Of a DNA stretch of 64,000 nucleotides, positions 36,396 to 45,018 are shown piece by piece (position 1 is the stretch's first letter; every line of letters begins with the position of its first letter). The DNA comes from Neptunicella marina. Its GTDB lineage: Bacteria; Pseudomonadota; Gammaproteobacteria; Enterobacterales; Alteromonadaceae. Made by a program: the position numbers and the translations under genes. The notes beneath the pieces were generated by a model, which saw nothing but the letters and a program-made list of their open reading frames with translations, was not told the DNA's origin and did not search any database. The stretch lies in the NCBI RefSeq assembly GCF_014270035.1, contig NZ_JACNEP010000001.1, forward strand, positions 372,001 through 436,000, given 5' to 3'.

Positions 36396-36791
36396 ATGAC
36401 TGAAGACATCACATACAGTATTGGTGAACTGGCAAAAGAATTTGACATTACCACCCGTTCCATCCGTTTTTACGAGGAACAAGGGCTGCTTAATCCAGAG
36501 CGCAATGGCCAAAATCGCATCTACAACAAAAAAGACCGCGTACGCTTAAAACTGATTATGCGCGGTAAGCGTTTAGGCTTTTCACTGGCAGAAACCAAAA
36601 CCCTGTTTAACCTGTATGACAGTCATGAAAACTCTGCAGCACAGTTGCATGCCATGCTGGAAATGACCCACGAAAAACGTGCGGTACTTAACCAGCAACT
36701 GGAAGACATCAACTTGCTGATGAATGAATTAAATGAAGTGGAACAGCGCTGCCGCGAAGATCTGGCCGAGCTGGAAACCCAAAACAAATAA
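36396..36791 (+). CDS. liuR: LiuR, MerR-family regulator of leucine catabolism
   Basis: A 131-residue MerR-type regulator. The winged helix (about 5-75) reads YSIGELAKEFDITTRSIRFYEEQGLL (shortened) with NRIYNKKDRVRL, then a coiled-coil (about 80-128). It lacks the Cys set of metal-sensing MerR proteins. ATG 36396 is preferred; a TTG at 36330 would run through the operator. It leads the liuABCDE operon, 47 bases before liuA, and the box before it is of LiuR type. The coeffector is presumably a pathway acyl-CoA, not shown here. Confidence 0.93.
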   Translation: MTEDITYSIGELAKEFDITTRSIRFYEEQGLLNPERNGQNRIYNKKDRVRLKLIMRGKRLGFSLAETKTLFNLYDSHENSAAQLHAMLEMTHEKRAVLNQQLEDINLLMNELNEVEQRCREDLAELETQNK

Positions 36792-36838
36792 ATACCCCAG
36801 CCTGTGACACAACAGGTTTCGAGATTGAGGATAATTAA

Positions 36839-38008
36839 ATGAATGCTCCGTACCCTACTTTAAACTTTGATCTTGGCGAAGACGTGGATATGTTACGTGA
36901 CCACGTGTATGCCTTCGCACAGGGTGAAATCGCCCCTCTGGCGGAAAAAGCCGACGAACAAAACAGCTTCCCCAATGAACTTTGGCCTAAAATGGGCGAA
37001 ATGGGTTTGTTAGGTGTGACCGTGGATGAAGAATTCGGTGGTGCCAATATGGGTTATTTAGCTCATGTGGTGGCGATGGAAGAAATCAGCCGCGCCTCTG
37101 CCGGTATCGCACTTAGCTACGGTGCGCACTCTAATTTATGTGTGAACCAGATTTACCGTAACGGTAACGATGCACAACGTGCCAGGTACCTGCCAAAACT
37201 GATCAGCGGTGAACACATTGGTGCACTGGCAATGAGTGAACCTAACGCCGGTTCCGATGTAGTTTCCATGAAACTGACCGCTAAAAAAGACGGCGATCAC
37301 TATGTGCTAAACGGCAACAAAATGTGGATCACCAATGGTCCTGATGCACATACCTTTGTTATTTACGCCAAAACCGATGTGAGTGCCGGTCATAAAGGCA
37401 TCAGTGCTTTTATCGTTGAACGTGGCACGCCAGGTTTCTCACAGGCGCAAAAACTCGACAAATTAGGCATGCGCTCATCCAATACCTGTGAACTGGTATT
37501 TGAAGATTGCCGTGTACCGGCTGAAAATCTGATGGGTAACGAAGGCGACGGCGTTAAAATTTTAATGAGCGGTCTGGATTATGAGCGTCTGGTTCTGGCG
37601 GGTGGCCCACTGGGCATTATGCAGGCCTGTATGGATTTAGTGGTGCCTTATATTCACGACCGTAAACAGTTTGGTCAGTCCATCGGTGAATTCCAGTTAA
37701 TTCAGGGCAAAGTGGCCGATATGTACACCCAGATGAATGCCGCCCGTGCTTACGTTTACACTGTAGCGAAAGCCTGTGACCGTGGTGAAACCACCCGTAA
37801 AGATGCCGCAGGCGCGATTTTATATGCCGCAGAACTGGCAACCAAAATGGCGCTGGATGCCATCCAGTTATTAGGGGGTAACGGTTATATCAACGAATTC
37901 CCGGCCGGACGTTTATTGCGTGATGCCAAATTATATGAAATTGGCGCCGGTACCTCAGAAATTCGCCGTATGTTAATCGGTCGCGAATTATTCAAAGAAT
38001 CGGCTTAA
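36839..38008 (+). CDS. liuA: Isovaleryl-CoA dehydrogenase
   Basis: An FAD-dependent acyl-CoA dehydrogenase turning isovaleryl-CoA into 3-methylcrotonyl-CoA in leucine catabolism. It has [13 protein letters not shown] and WITNGPDA. The catalytic Glu is not at the usual C-terminal place, which reads IGAGTSEI, but in the helix [17 protein letters not shown], the trait that marks isovaleryl-CoA dehydrogenases. 389 residues is standard. TTGAGGATAA supplies the ribosome site. It is first after liuR. A hairpin follows before liuB. Confidence 0.96.
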   Translation: MNAPYPTLNFDLGEDVDMLRDHVYAFAQGEIAPLAEKADEQNSFPNELWPKMGEMGLLGVTVDEEFGGANMGYLAHVVAMEEISRASAGIALSYGAHSNLCVNQIYRNGNDAQRARYLPKLISGEHIGALAMSEPNAGSDVVSMKLTAKKDGDHYVLNGNKMWITNGPDAHTFVIYAKTDVSAGHKGISAFIVERGTPGFSQAQKLDKLGMRSSNTCELVFEDCRVPAENLMGNEGDGVKILMSGLDYERLVLAGGPLGIMQACMDLVVPYIHDRKQFGQSIGEFQLIQGKVADMYTQMNAARAYVYTVAKACDRGETTRKDAAGAILYAAELATKMALDAIQLLGGNGYINEFPAGRLLRDAKLYEIGAGTSEIRRMLIGRELFKESA

Positions 38009-38029
38009 TCCGCCGCCGGACAACCTAAT

Positions 38030-38051
38030 AAGCCGGCCTTTGCCGGCTTTG
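38030..38051 (+). terminator. Hairpin between liuA and liuB
   Basis: AAGCCGGC - CTTT - GCCGGCTT is a perfect 8-bp stem followed by only TTG. It lies inside the operon and may act as an attenuator or an mRNA processing or stabilising site. Confidence 0.55.
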
Positions 38052-38069
38052 TCAGAATAGGAGCACCAG

Positions 38070-39677
38070 GTGCCAGTTATTCAATCGACAATCAATACCA
38101 AAAGCCAAAGCTTTAGCGATAACGCCGCCGCCATGCAAACGGTGGTGGATGATTTGCAAGATAAAATCGCCCAAATCAAACTTGGTGGCGGTGAAAAGTA
38201 CCGCGAAAAACACGTGTCGCGCGGCAAGTTACTCCCGCGTGATCGCATCAACGCCCTGCTCGACCCCGGCAGCGCCTTTTTGGAATTATCCCAATTGGCT
38301 GCATGGGAAGTATATGAAGATTACGTACCGGCAGCCGGCATTATTACCGGTATAGGCCGTGTGGCGGGTGTGGAATGTATTATTGTGGCTAACGATGCCA
38401 CAGTAAAAGGCGGAACCTATTACCCGCTGACAGTAAAAAAACACCTGCGCGCACAAACCATCGCCAGCCAGAATAATCTGCCGTGTATTTATTTGGTGGA
38501 TTCCGGCGGTGCTAACCTGCCGCGTCAGGATGACGTCTTCCCCGACCGCGAACACTTCGGGCGTATATTTTATAATCAGGCGACCATGTCGGCCGAAGGT
38601 ATCGGCCAGATTGCTGTGGTGATGGGCTCTTGTACCGCAGGCGGTGCTTATGTACCGGCCATGGCAGATGAGTCAATTATCGTACGTGAACAAGGCACCA
38701 TCTTTTTAGGTGGGCCACCACTGGTAAAAGCTGCCACCGGCGAAGTGGTCACGGCCGAAGAATTAGGCGGCGGTGACGTACATACCCGCACCTCGGGTGT
38801 GGCGGATTATTTAGCCAATAATGATCACCATGCACTGCAACTGGCGCGTGATGCCATTGGCCGTTTAAACCGGGTTAAAACGCTTAACATCGATGTGCGT
38901 GAACCGGTTGCGCCTAAATACGATGCCAAAGAAATCTATGGCCTGATCCCCAAAGACAGCAAACAAAGCTTTGATGTACGCGAAGTGATTGCGCGCATTG
39001 TCGATGGCTCAGAGTTTGATGAGTTTAAAGCGCTGTACGGCACCACTTTGGTGTGTGGTTTTGCACGAATTTTCGGATATCCGGTGGGCATTGTTGCCAA
39101 TAACGGCATTTTGTTTGGTGAGTCGGCCTTAAAAGGCGCGCACTTTGTTGAGCTATGCGCTCAGCGCAAAATCCCGCTGGTATTTTTGCAAAACATCACC
39201 GGTTTTATGGTGGGTAAACAATACGAGCAAGGCGGTATTGCCAAACACGGCGCCAAAATGGTCACGGCGGTGGCCTGTGCCAATGTGCCTAAATTCACCA
39301 TTTTAATCGGCGGCAGTTTTGGTGCCGGTAACTACGGCATGTGCGGCCGTGCTTACGATCCGCGCTTTTTGTTTATGTGGCCCAATGCACGTATTTCGGT
39401 AATGGGCGGCGAACAAGCGGCTGGCGTATTAGCCCAGGTGAAACGCGACCAAAAAGCGGCTGCAGGTGAAAACTGGCCAGCTGAAGAAGAACAAGCCTTT
39501 AAACAACCGGTAATCGACACCTACGAAAAACAAGGTCACCCTTACTACGCCTCGGCGCGGTTATGGGATGACGGCGTGATCGATCCGGCCGATACCCGCA
39601 AAGTACTGGGGCTGTGTATTTCTGCCTCGCTGAATAAACCAATTGAAGACACACGCTTTGGCGTGTTCAGAATGTAA
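38070..39677 (+). CDS. liuB: Methylcrotonyl-CoA carboxylase, carboxyltransferase subunit
   Basis: Beta subunit that moves the carboxyl group from biotin to 3-methylcrotonyl-CoA. The 535 residues include [20 protein letters not shown] (shortened), [30 protein letters not shown] and [21 protein letters not shown], the usual biotin- and CoA-site segments. The start is GTG 38070 with TAGGAG nine bases upstream. It works with the biotin-bearing LiuD two genes on. Confidence 0.96.
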   Translation: MPVIQSTINTKSQSFSDNAAAMQTVVDDLQDKIAQIKLGGGEKYREKHVSRGKLLPRDRINALLDPGSAFLELSQLAAWEVYEDYVPAAGIITGIGRVAGVECIIVANDATVKGGTYYPLTVKKHLRAQTIASQNNLPCIYLVDSGGANLPRQDDVFPDREHFGRIFYNQATMSAEGIGQIAVVMGSCTAGGAYVPAMADESIIVREQGTIFLGGPPLVKAATGEVVTAEELGGGDVHTRTSGVADYLANNDHHALQLARDAIGRLNRVKTLNIDVREPVAPKYDAKEIYGLIPKDSKQSFDVREVIARIVDGSEFDEFKALYGTTLVCGFARIFGYPVGIVANNGILFGESALKGAHFVELCAQRKIPLVFLQNITGFMVGKQYEQGGIAKHGAKMVTAVACANVPKFTILIGGSFGAGNYGMCGRAYDPRFLFMWPNARISVMGGEQAAGVLAQVKRDQKAAAGENWPAEEEQAFKQPVIDTYEKQGHPYYASARLWDDGVIDPADTRKVLGLCISASLNKPIEDTRFGVFRM

Positions 39678-39688
39678 GGAAGCGAATT

Positions 39689-40483
39689 ATGTCTGATGCA
39701 TTACTTTATTCAGTCGATAAGCGCGGTGTGGCCACTGTTACGTTAAACCGCCCGCAAAAACACAACGCCTTTGACGATGCGTTAATTGCCGAGCTAACCG
39801 CGCAGTTTAAACAGATTGCCGCAGATAAAACTGTACGTGTGGTGGTATTAACCGCCAACGGCAAAAACTTCTGCGCGGGTGCCGATTTAGGCTGGATGCA
39901 GCGCATGGCCGGTTACAGCGAAGAGGAAAACCGCCGTGATGCCAACGCGCTGGCCGAGATGTTATTTACCTTAAACAGCCTGCCACAACCGACTATCGCC
40001 CGTGTAAACGGCGCGGCTTTTGGCGGTGCGGTAGGCTTAGTGGCCTGCTGTGATATGGCAGTCGCCACCAAGCTTAGCCAGTTCTGTTTATCGGAAGTCA
40101 AACTGGGATTAATTCCGGCCACCATCAGCCCTTATGTGATTGCTGCCATTGGCGAACGTCAGGCGCGCCGTTATTTCTTAACTGCCGAGCGTTTTACCGC
40201 TCGTCGTGCGCGTCGTTTAGGCTTAGTTAATGAAACCGTCACCGAAGAAGACTTAGAGCCAACGGTCAACGGCTTAATCGATTCACTGCTGCAAAACAGT
40301 CCGGCAGCCATTGCGGCAGGAAAACAATTAATTGCCAACGTAAGCAAGCGCAGTGTGGATGATAAATTACTGGCTTACACCAGTGAGCAAATCGCGGCCA
40401 TTCGAGTATCCCAGGAAGGTCAGGAAGGGCTCAATTCCTTTTTAGAAAAGCGCTTACCGGCGTGGCGTCAGGGGCAGGAGTAA
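39689..40483 (+). CDS. liuC: Methylglutaconyl-CoA hydratase
   Basis: A crotonase-family enzyme hydrating 3-methylglutaconyl-CoA to HMG-CoA. Oxyanion-hole motifs are FCAGADLGWM and NGAAFGGAVGLVACCD, with the catalytic region SEVKLGLIPATIS. 264 residues is standard. Eleven bases separate it from liuB and four from liuD, so translation is probably linked. Context in the liu operon sets the substrate. Confidence 0.94.
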   Translation: MSDALLYSVDKRGVATVTLNRPQKHNAFDDALIAELTAQFKQIAADKTVRVVVLTANGKNFCAGADLGWMQRMAGYSEEENRRDANALAEMLFTLNSLPQPTIARVNGAAFGGAVGLVACCDMAVATKLSQFCLSEVKLGLIPATISPYVIAAIGERQARRYFLTAERFTARRARRLGLVNETVTEEDLEPTVNGLIDSLLQNSPAAIAAGKQLIANVSKRSVDDKLLAYTSEQIAAIRVSQEGQEGLNSFLEKRLPAWRQGQE

Positions 40484-40487
40484 TCCA

Positions 40488-42479
40488 ATGAAAAAACTAT
40501 TAATTGCCAACCGTGGTGAAATCGCCTGCCGTGTTATCCGCAGCGCGAAAAAACTCGGTATCAAAACCGTGGCGGTATATTCCGATGCCGATGCCCATGC
40601 CATGCATGTGCAAATGGCCGATGAAGCAGTACATATTGGCGCTGCACCCTCTAAAGAAAGTTACCTGCAAGGCCAGCGAATTTTGGATGCAGCGATTGCT
40701 TTAGGTGTGGATGCCATTCACCCGGGTTATGGCTTTTTATCCGAAAATGCCAATTTTGCCCAGGCCTGTGCAGATAATGGCATAGAGTTTGTTGGCCCAC
40801 CCACTGGCGCAATTGAAGCCATGGGCAGTAAATCGGCAGCCAAAGCGATAATGGAAAAAGCCGGTGTGCCACTGGTACCCGGGTATCATGGCGATAATCA
40901 GGACGCCGAATTTTTAAAACAACAAGCCATTGATATGGGCTTTCCGGTATTGCTCAAAGCCGCAGCCGGTGGCGGCGGCAAAGGCATGCGTCAGGTGCAT
41001 CAGCTAAGTGAATTTGATGAAGCACTGGCCGCCGCCAAGCGTGAAGCCATGTCGAGCTTTGGCGATGATTTAATGCTGGTAGAAAAATACCTGATGCAAC
41101 CGCGCCACGTGGAAATTCAGGTATTTTGCGATAAACACGGCAACGGCGTGTATCTGTTTGAGCGTGATTGCTCGTTGCAACGTCGCCACCAAAAAGTGAT
41201 TGAAGAAGCCCCGGCACCGGGCATGCAAAGCGAATTACGTCAACAAATGGGCGAAGCGGCACTAAAAGCAGCCGAAGCCATTGGTTATGTGGGCGCCGGC
41301 ACGGTGGAGTTTTTGCTTGATGTCGACGGCAGTTTCTATTTTATGGAAATGAATACCCGTTTACAGGTAGAGCATCCGGTTACCGAAATGATCACCGGCG
41401 AGGATTTGGTGGAATGGCAAATCCGTGTGGCCGATGGTGAACATCTGCCAAAAACACAGCAGCAGCTGACCTTAAAAGGCCATGCCTTTGAAGCGCGGGT
41501 GTACGCCGAAGATCCGGACAACGACTTCCTGCCTGCCACCGGCACGCTCAAATTACTGCAAGCGCCAGCTGAATCGCGCTTTGTGCGGGTGGATACCGGT
41601 GTTACCGAAGGTGATGAAGTATCGGTGTATTACGACCCAATGATCGCCAAGCTGATCGTGTGGGATGAAAATCGCGATAAAGCGCTGGCACGCATGCAAA
41701 GTGCTTTGCGTGATTACCGTATTAGTGGCGTGACCACCAACCTCGATTTTCTGCATCGTTTAGCAGTGCATCCAGCCTTTGCAGCGTGCGAACTGGATAC
41801 CAACTTTATCCAAAAACATGAAGCAGAACTCTTTGCCGGGCAGGATGTACATCTAGGTGACAAACTAGTGTATGCCGCAGCCTATTTGGCGCTACGTCAG
41901 CAGCAAAACCGCAGCCATGTTATTCCGCGCTCACAGGATGCTCATTCGCCCTGGCTGGCGCAGGATAACTGGCGCAGCAATGAAACACTGGAGCAAGTGT
42001 TTGAACTGGCACACGGTGAAGACCTGTTCAGGTTAACCGTATTTCAGCAGGATAATCTGCTGCATATCCAGCACGACAATGTGGTGCATTTGGTTGATGC
42101 CAGGTTAAACGGCCGCACTTTGGATATCGCACTGGACGGTCGCCATGAGCAACTTACCGTGTTTGCCGATGGCAATCAGATCCAGTTATTTGACGATAGC
42201 GGCAGCGTGTTGATTGAGCAGCAATTGCCCGATTTACAGCTCGATAGCGACCACGCCGGCCCGGCTGATTTTGCCGCACCGATGAATGGCACTATCGTCA
42301 CCCATCTAGTAGAAGCTGGCCAAAGTGTGGAAAAAGGTCAGGCACTGTTGGTGATGGAAGCCATGAAAATGGAACACAGCATCAAAGCCCCAGCGGCTGG
42401 CAAAGTCACCGAGTTTTATTATCAGCCCGGTGAACTGGTCGATGGCGGCAGCGATCTGCTGGCGTTTGAAGCCGATTAG
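40488..42479 (+). CDS. liuD: Methylcrotonyl-CoA carboxylase, biotin subunit
   Basis: Alpha subunit with biotin carboxylase and biotin-carrier domains. The N-terminal part (about 1-445) has KLLIANRGEIACRVIRSA, the ATP-grasp GGGGKGMRQVH and the catalytic EMNTRLQVEHPVTEM. The C-terminal carrier domain has the biotinyl Lys in VMEAMKMEH at about residue 626. The linker region 450-590 is the usual MCC-type. 663 residues matches LiuD. It pairs with LiuB encoded upstream. Confidence 0.96.
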   Translation: MKKLLIANRGEIACRVIRSAKKLGIKTVAVYSDADAHAMHVQMADEAVHIGAAPSKESYLQGQRILDAAIALGVDAIHPGYGFLSENANFAQACADNGIEFVGPPTGAIEAMGSKSAAKAIMEKAGVPLVPGYHGDNQDAEFLKQQAIDMGFPVLLKAAAGGGGKGMRQVHQLSEFDEALAAAKREAMSSFGDDLMLVEKYLMQPRHVEIQVFCDKHGNGVYLFERDCSLQRRHQKVIEEAPAPGMQSELRQQMGEAALKAAEAIGYVGAGTVEFLLDVDGSFYFMEMNTRLQVEHPVTEMITGEDLVEWQIRVADGEHLPKTQQQLTLKGHAFEARVYAEDPDNDFLPATGTLKLLQAPAESRFVRVDTGVTEGDEVSVYYDPMIAKLIVWDENRDKALARMQSALRDYRISGVTTNLDFLHRLAVHPAFAACELDTNFIQKHEAELFAGQDVHLGDKLVYAAAYLALRQQQNRSHVIPRSQDAHSPWLAQDNWRSNETLEQVFELAHGEDLFRLTVFQQDNLLHIQHDNVVHLVDARLNGRTLDIALDGRHEQLTVFADGNQIQLFDDSGSVLIEQQLPDLQLDSDHAGPADFAAPMNGTIVTHLVEAGQSVEKGQALLVMEAMKMEHSIKAPAAGKVTEFYYQPGELVDGGSDLLAFEAD

Positions 42480-42491
42480 GAGTCATCAGTC

Positions 42492-43394
42492 ATGAGCTAT
42501 CCTGAATTTGTCAAAATCGTTGAAGTGGGTCCGCGTGACGGACTGCAAAATGAAAAGGCACTGATTGATTTAAGCCACAAAGTGGCACTGGTCAACCAGC
42601 TGGCCGATGCTGGTTTTAACGTGGTAGAAACCGGCAGTTTTGTCTCGCCCAAATGGGTGCCACAAATGGCCGACAGTAGCGCGGTATTTACCGGCATTGA
42701 ACGTAAAGCGGGTGTTACCTACTCTGCGCTAACGCCAAATCTCAAAGGCTTTGATGCCGCAATTGAAGCTGGCGCCGACGAAGTGGCGATTTTTGGCGCC
42801 GCATCAGAAAGTTTTACCCACAAAAACATCAATTGCAGCATAGCGGAATCACTGGAGCGTTTCGCGCCAGTGGTAGCAGCAGCCAAAGCCAAAGGCTTAA
42901 AAGTACGAGGTTATGTTAGCTGCGTATTAGGTTGCCCCTACGAGGGTGAAATCGCCCCAGCCAAAGTGGCCGAGGTCAGCAAAGCACTACTGGATATGGG
43001 CTGCTACGAAATTTCCCTCGGCGATACCATAGGTGTTGGCACCCCGGTAAAAACCGAAGCCATGTTAAATGAGGTATTAAAAGTGGTGCCGCTTGAAAAA
43101 CTGGCGGTGCATTTTCACGATACCTATGGTCAGGCACTGGCAAATATCCTGCAAGCGCTGAAAATGGGCATTGCCGTAGTGGATTCTGCAGTAGCCGGTT
43201 TAGGCGGCTGCCCCTACGCTAAAGGCGCCAGCGGCAATGTAGCCAGTGAAGATGTGTTGTACATGCTGCACGGCATGGGCATTTTAACCGGTGTTGATTT
43301 GGATAAAGTAATCGAAGCGGGTGATGCGATTACCAAAGCATTGGGCAAAGAGAATCAGTCTAAAGTGGCAAAGGCCAAATTGGCAGATTGCTAG
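42492..43394 (+). CDS. liuE: Hydroxymethylglutaryl-CoA lyase
   Basis: Cleaves HMG-CoA to acetyl-CoA and acetoacetate, the last step of leucine breakdown. Motifs are [33 protein letters not shown] (metal His) and [14 protein letters not shown] with the active-site Cys. 300 residues is standard for the bacterial (MvaB/LiuE) enzyme. It ends the liu operon and a strong terminator follows. Confidence 0.96.
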   Translation: MSYPEFVKIVEVGPRDGLQNEKALIDLSHKVALVNQLADAGFNVVETGSFVSPKWVPQMADSSAVFTGIERKAGVTYSALTPNLKGFDAAIEAGADEVAIFGAASESFTHKNINCSIAESLERFAPVVAAAKAKGLKVRGYVSCVLGCPYEGEIAPAKVAEVSKALLDMGCYEISLGDTIGVGTPVKTEAMLNEVLKVVPLEKLAVHFHDTYGQALANILQALKMGIAVVDSAVAGLGGCPYAKGASGNVASEDVLYMLHGMGILTGVDLDKVIEAGDAITKALGKENQSKVAKAKLADC

Positions 43395-43422
43395 AGATGC
43401 GATTGCATCAATACAATCTTTT

Positions 43423-43449
43423 AAAAAGCCGACAGTCGTCGGCTTTTTT
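43423..43449 (+). terminator. Terminator of the liu operon
   Basis: AAAAAGCCGAC - AGTC - GTCGGCTTTTT, 28 bases after the liuE stop, with a six-T run. Confidence 0.93.
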
Positions 43450-43552
43450 GTGTTTTTAGCCAAATAGTCGCATGGCTAGTCTGCGACTCTGACTGTTGTA
43501 TTCGCAATGACATCATCCCTGATGTTTTTCACCCCCAGTCCCGTGGGCGCGA

Positions 43553-43886
43553 GCCTATTTGGAAAGACCCAAATAGGCGAAAGGTCTTTCACTCCGCCAA
43601 CTTTCTTAACGCCAAAATCAGACTGGCTTAAATTCGAAACGGCCAAAGGCAGCAATCCCTGCAAAGCGTTGGCCTTGGCCGAACGTCCTGTTCGGCCATT
43701 CGAAAGCCAATTTGATTTTGTCTAAAAGTTAGAGTCGCATTAAGTCAGCCGTTGGCTGACTAGGTTTAAAACCAAAGACATCAGAATTTTCAGCGACAGC
43801 AGCCAAACAAAGTTTGGCTAATTGCGACTCAAACTTGCCTTGTGTAGGTGAAATTTGTTCGAACGGGAAAACAGGACGTTTTCCCG
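43553..43886. repeat. Block of perfect hairpins in a 710-bp non-coding region
   Basis: The region 43395-44104 contains no convincing gene. It holds a run of exact inverted repeats: 43553-43578 (10-bp stem), 43562-43590 (8-bp stem that competes with the first), 43677-43697 (GGCCGAAC/GTTCGGCC), 43743-43761 (AGTCAGCC/GGCTGACT), 43801-43819 (AGCCAAAC/GTTTGGCT) and 43864-43886 (9-bp stem, CGGGAAAAC/GTTTTCCCG). The hairpins at 43677 (read on the minus strand) and 43864 (plus strand) have different stems but the same loop AGGAC. It may be a repeat cluster or a structured RNA. Short open frames across it look like repeat shadows. Confidence 0.6.
43671..43735 (-). repeat. Dispersed repeat, copy D (reverse orientation)
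   Basis: Read on the minus strand it runs GCGACTCTAACTTTTAGAC, then TTGGCTTTCGAATGGCCGAA and the hairpin with loop AGGAC. It matches copy B at 47480-47545 closely through the TTTCGAATGGCCGAACA core. Confidence 0.65.
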
Positions 43887-44104
43887 ATGTGCGTGTTTTG
43901 CACGGATAGCTACCTCGCACAGGTTCGTTTTCAACAAGTCTTGTTTTCCCCAGACATAAAATCATACTTAACGGCAAAGGTGACAACCTAAAGTATTGGT
44001 TTTATTAACATAAAGGGATAAGGTAAGAAAAAATTTGGGAATAGCCGCTCCGGACTTATACGGAAATCGCGCTAATACACTGTTAGCCTTACATAAAGGA
44101 ATAT

Positions 44105-44590
44105 ATGAGTATCGATTGGAACGTAATCTTAACTGGTCTGTTAGCCCCTGTTGCAGTGCTAATTATCAAAACTATCCTTGATTTCAAGCTGGCTCCATTA
44201 TTTGTTAAATATTTTTGGTGGATTCCGGTACGTGGGATGTTTAGATCGAAACCAATAAATATAGCGGGTAAGTGGGAGCAAATTTGGGAATCAGCAGGTA
44301 GTTTAGGGTTTTCTAAGTCTAGCCAACGCCACAGCCATCCTGTAATTCGTCAGTTTGGAAGTTATTGCTATACAGAGTTCGAATCCAAATCAAAAACCTA
44401 TGTGGTTTTTGGTAAAATCGTCAACGATTATTTGGTTGGTGACTGGTTTGATAAGAATGACGCTAGTGGCTATTTCGGTGCATTTCAATTGCAGATAATT
44501 GATGCAAGCTCTATGAAAGGACGCTGGATTGGTCACTCCAAAACAAAGCATGAAGTGAAAGGCGATGAATGGAACTGGAATAGAATGTAA
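44105..44590 (+). CDS. Membrane-anchored protein with probable beta-barrel domain
   Basis: A 161-residue cassette gene product. One hydrophobic N-terminal helix (about 8-26, then a possible second at 29-43) is followed by a beta-rich domain (about 50-161) with INIAGKWEQIW, IVNDYLVGDWFD, GYFGAFQLQI, MKGRWIGHS and DEWNWNRM, a repeated G-x-W pattern like small lipocalin-type barrels. Membrane helix plus small barrel recalls Cap15-type CBASS effectors, but this is a structural guess. A good ribosome site (AAAGGA, five bases) precedes ATG 44105. The gene fills integron cassette 1 and ends at its attC. Confidence 0.7.
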   Translation: MSIDWNVILTGLLAPVAVLIIKTILDFKLAPLFVKYFWWIPVRGMFRSKPINIAGKWEQIWESAGSLGFSKSSQRHSHPVIRQFGSYCYTEFESKSKTYVVFGKIVNDYLVGDWFDKNDASGYFGAFQLQIIDASSMKGRWIGHSKTKHEVKGDEWNWNRM

Positions 44591-44691
44591 GGCTAACAAA
44601 CAACTTATGTGGGACTTTTAAAGCTTGCTTTGGTTCCGCTTCGCTACACATTTTAGCCAAGCTTTATAAGCCCCATACTTGGGTGTTAAAT
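44591..44691 (+). other. attC site 1 (101 bp)
   Basis: R'' GGCTAAC begins right after the stop codon and R' GTTAAAT ends it. The arms pair imperfectly: CTTATGTGGGACTTTTAAAG with CTTTATAAGCCCCATACTT, leaving unpaired bases as in true attC sites. R'' is an exact complement of the core at the start of this cassette (44082). Confidence 0.85.
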
Positions 44692-44706
44692 GTCAAAGGA
44701 GATAAC

Positions 44707-45018
44707 GTGCGTGATATTCAGGAAGAAATGCTGACAGGCGAGATCAAATCCTCGAAGGGTTTTGTATCCGCATCTAAGTGGCTAAAGGTATCTTTGGCCT
44801 GCTTGGTTGTATGTGCGTACTTCACGGATGCAGCATGGTTAACTGATGTAATTGTATTCTCCGTTGTCTTGTCGCTAATCCTACCACTAGTTTTTTTCGA
44901 TGTATTCATTCAGAAGCTGCTGGAGTACAACACCCTAAAGGTGCAGGAGCGCCAAGTGTTCAATGCCAAGGAAGCTAATGAGCATTTTGAAAAGCTATAC
45001 AAGAAGGTTGGCAGGTAA
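44707..45018 (+). CDS. Small membrane protein paired with the TIR gene
   Basis: A 103-residue protein in integron cassette 2. GTG 44707 is chosen because AAAGGAG stands five bases upstream; an earlier GTG at 44683 lies inside the attC core. The N-terminal part (about 1-24) is polar, then two hydrophobic helices (about 25-43 and 48-66), then a charged helical tail (QKLLEYNTLKVQERQVFNAK) with a coiled-coil look. The stop overlaps the TIR gene start as TAATG, so the two are translationally coupled. No family was recognised. It may anchor, sense for, or restrain the TIR protein. Confidence 0.72.
   Translation: MRDIQEEMLTGEIKSSKGFVSASKWLKVSLACLVVCAYFTDAAWLTDVIVFSVVLSLILPLVFFDVFIQKLLEYNTLKVQERQVFNAKEANEHFEKLYKKVGR

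Noticed and set aside
43507-43725. Open frame of 72 codons in the hairpin region
   Set aside because: It runs through inverted repeats and repeat copy D, has no ribosome site and reads like repeat-derived sequence. Not called as a gene.
43729-43986. Minus-strand open frame of 85 codons
   Set aside because: It covers further hairpins and shares the repeat-derived wording of its neighbour; no start signal or family.
43395-44104. CRISPR array
   Set aside because: The repeats are inverted hairpins with different stems, not direct repeats with regular spacers; no cas genes.
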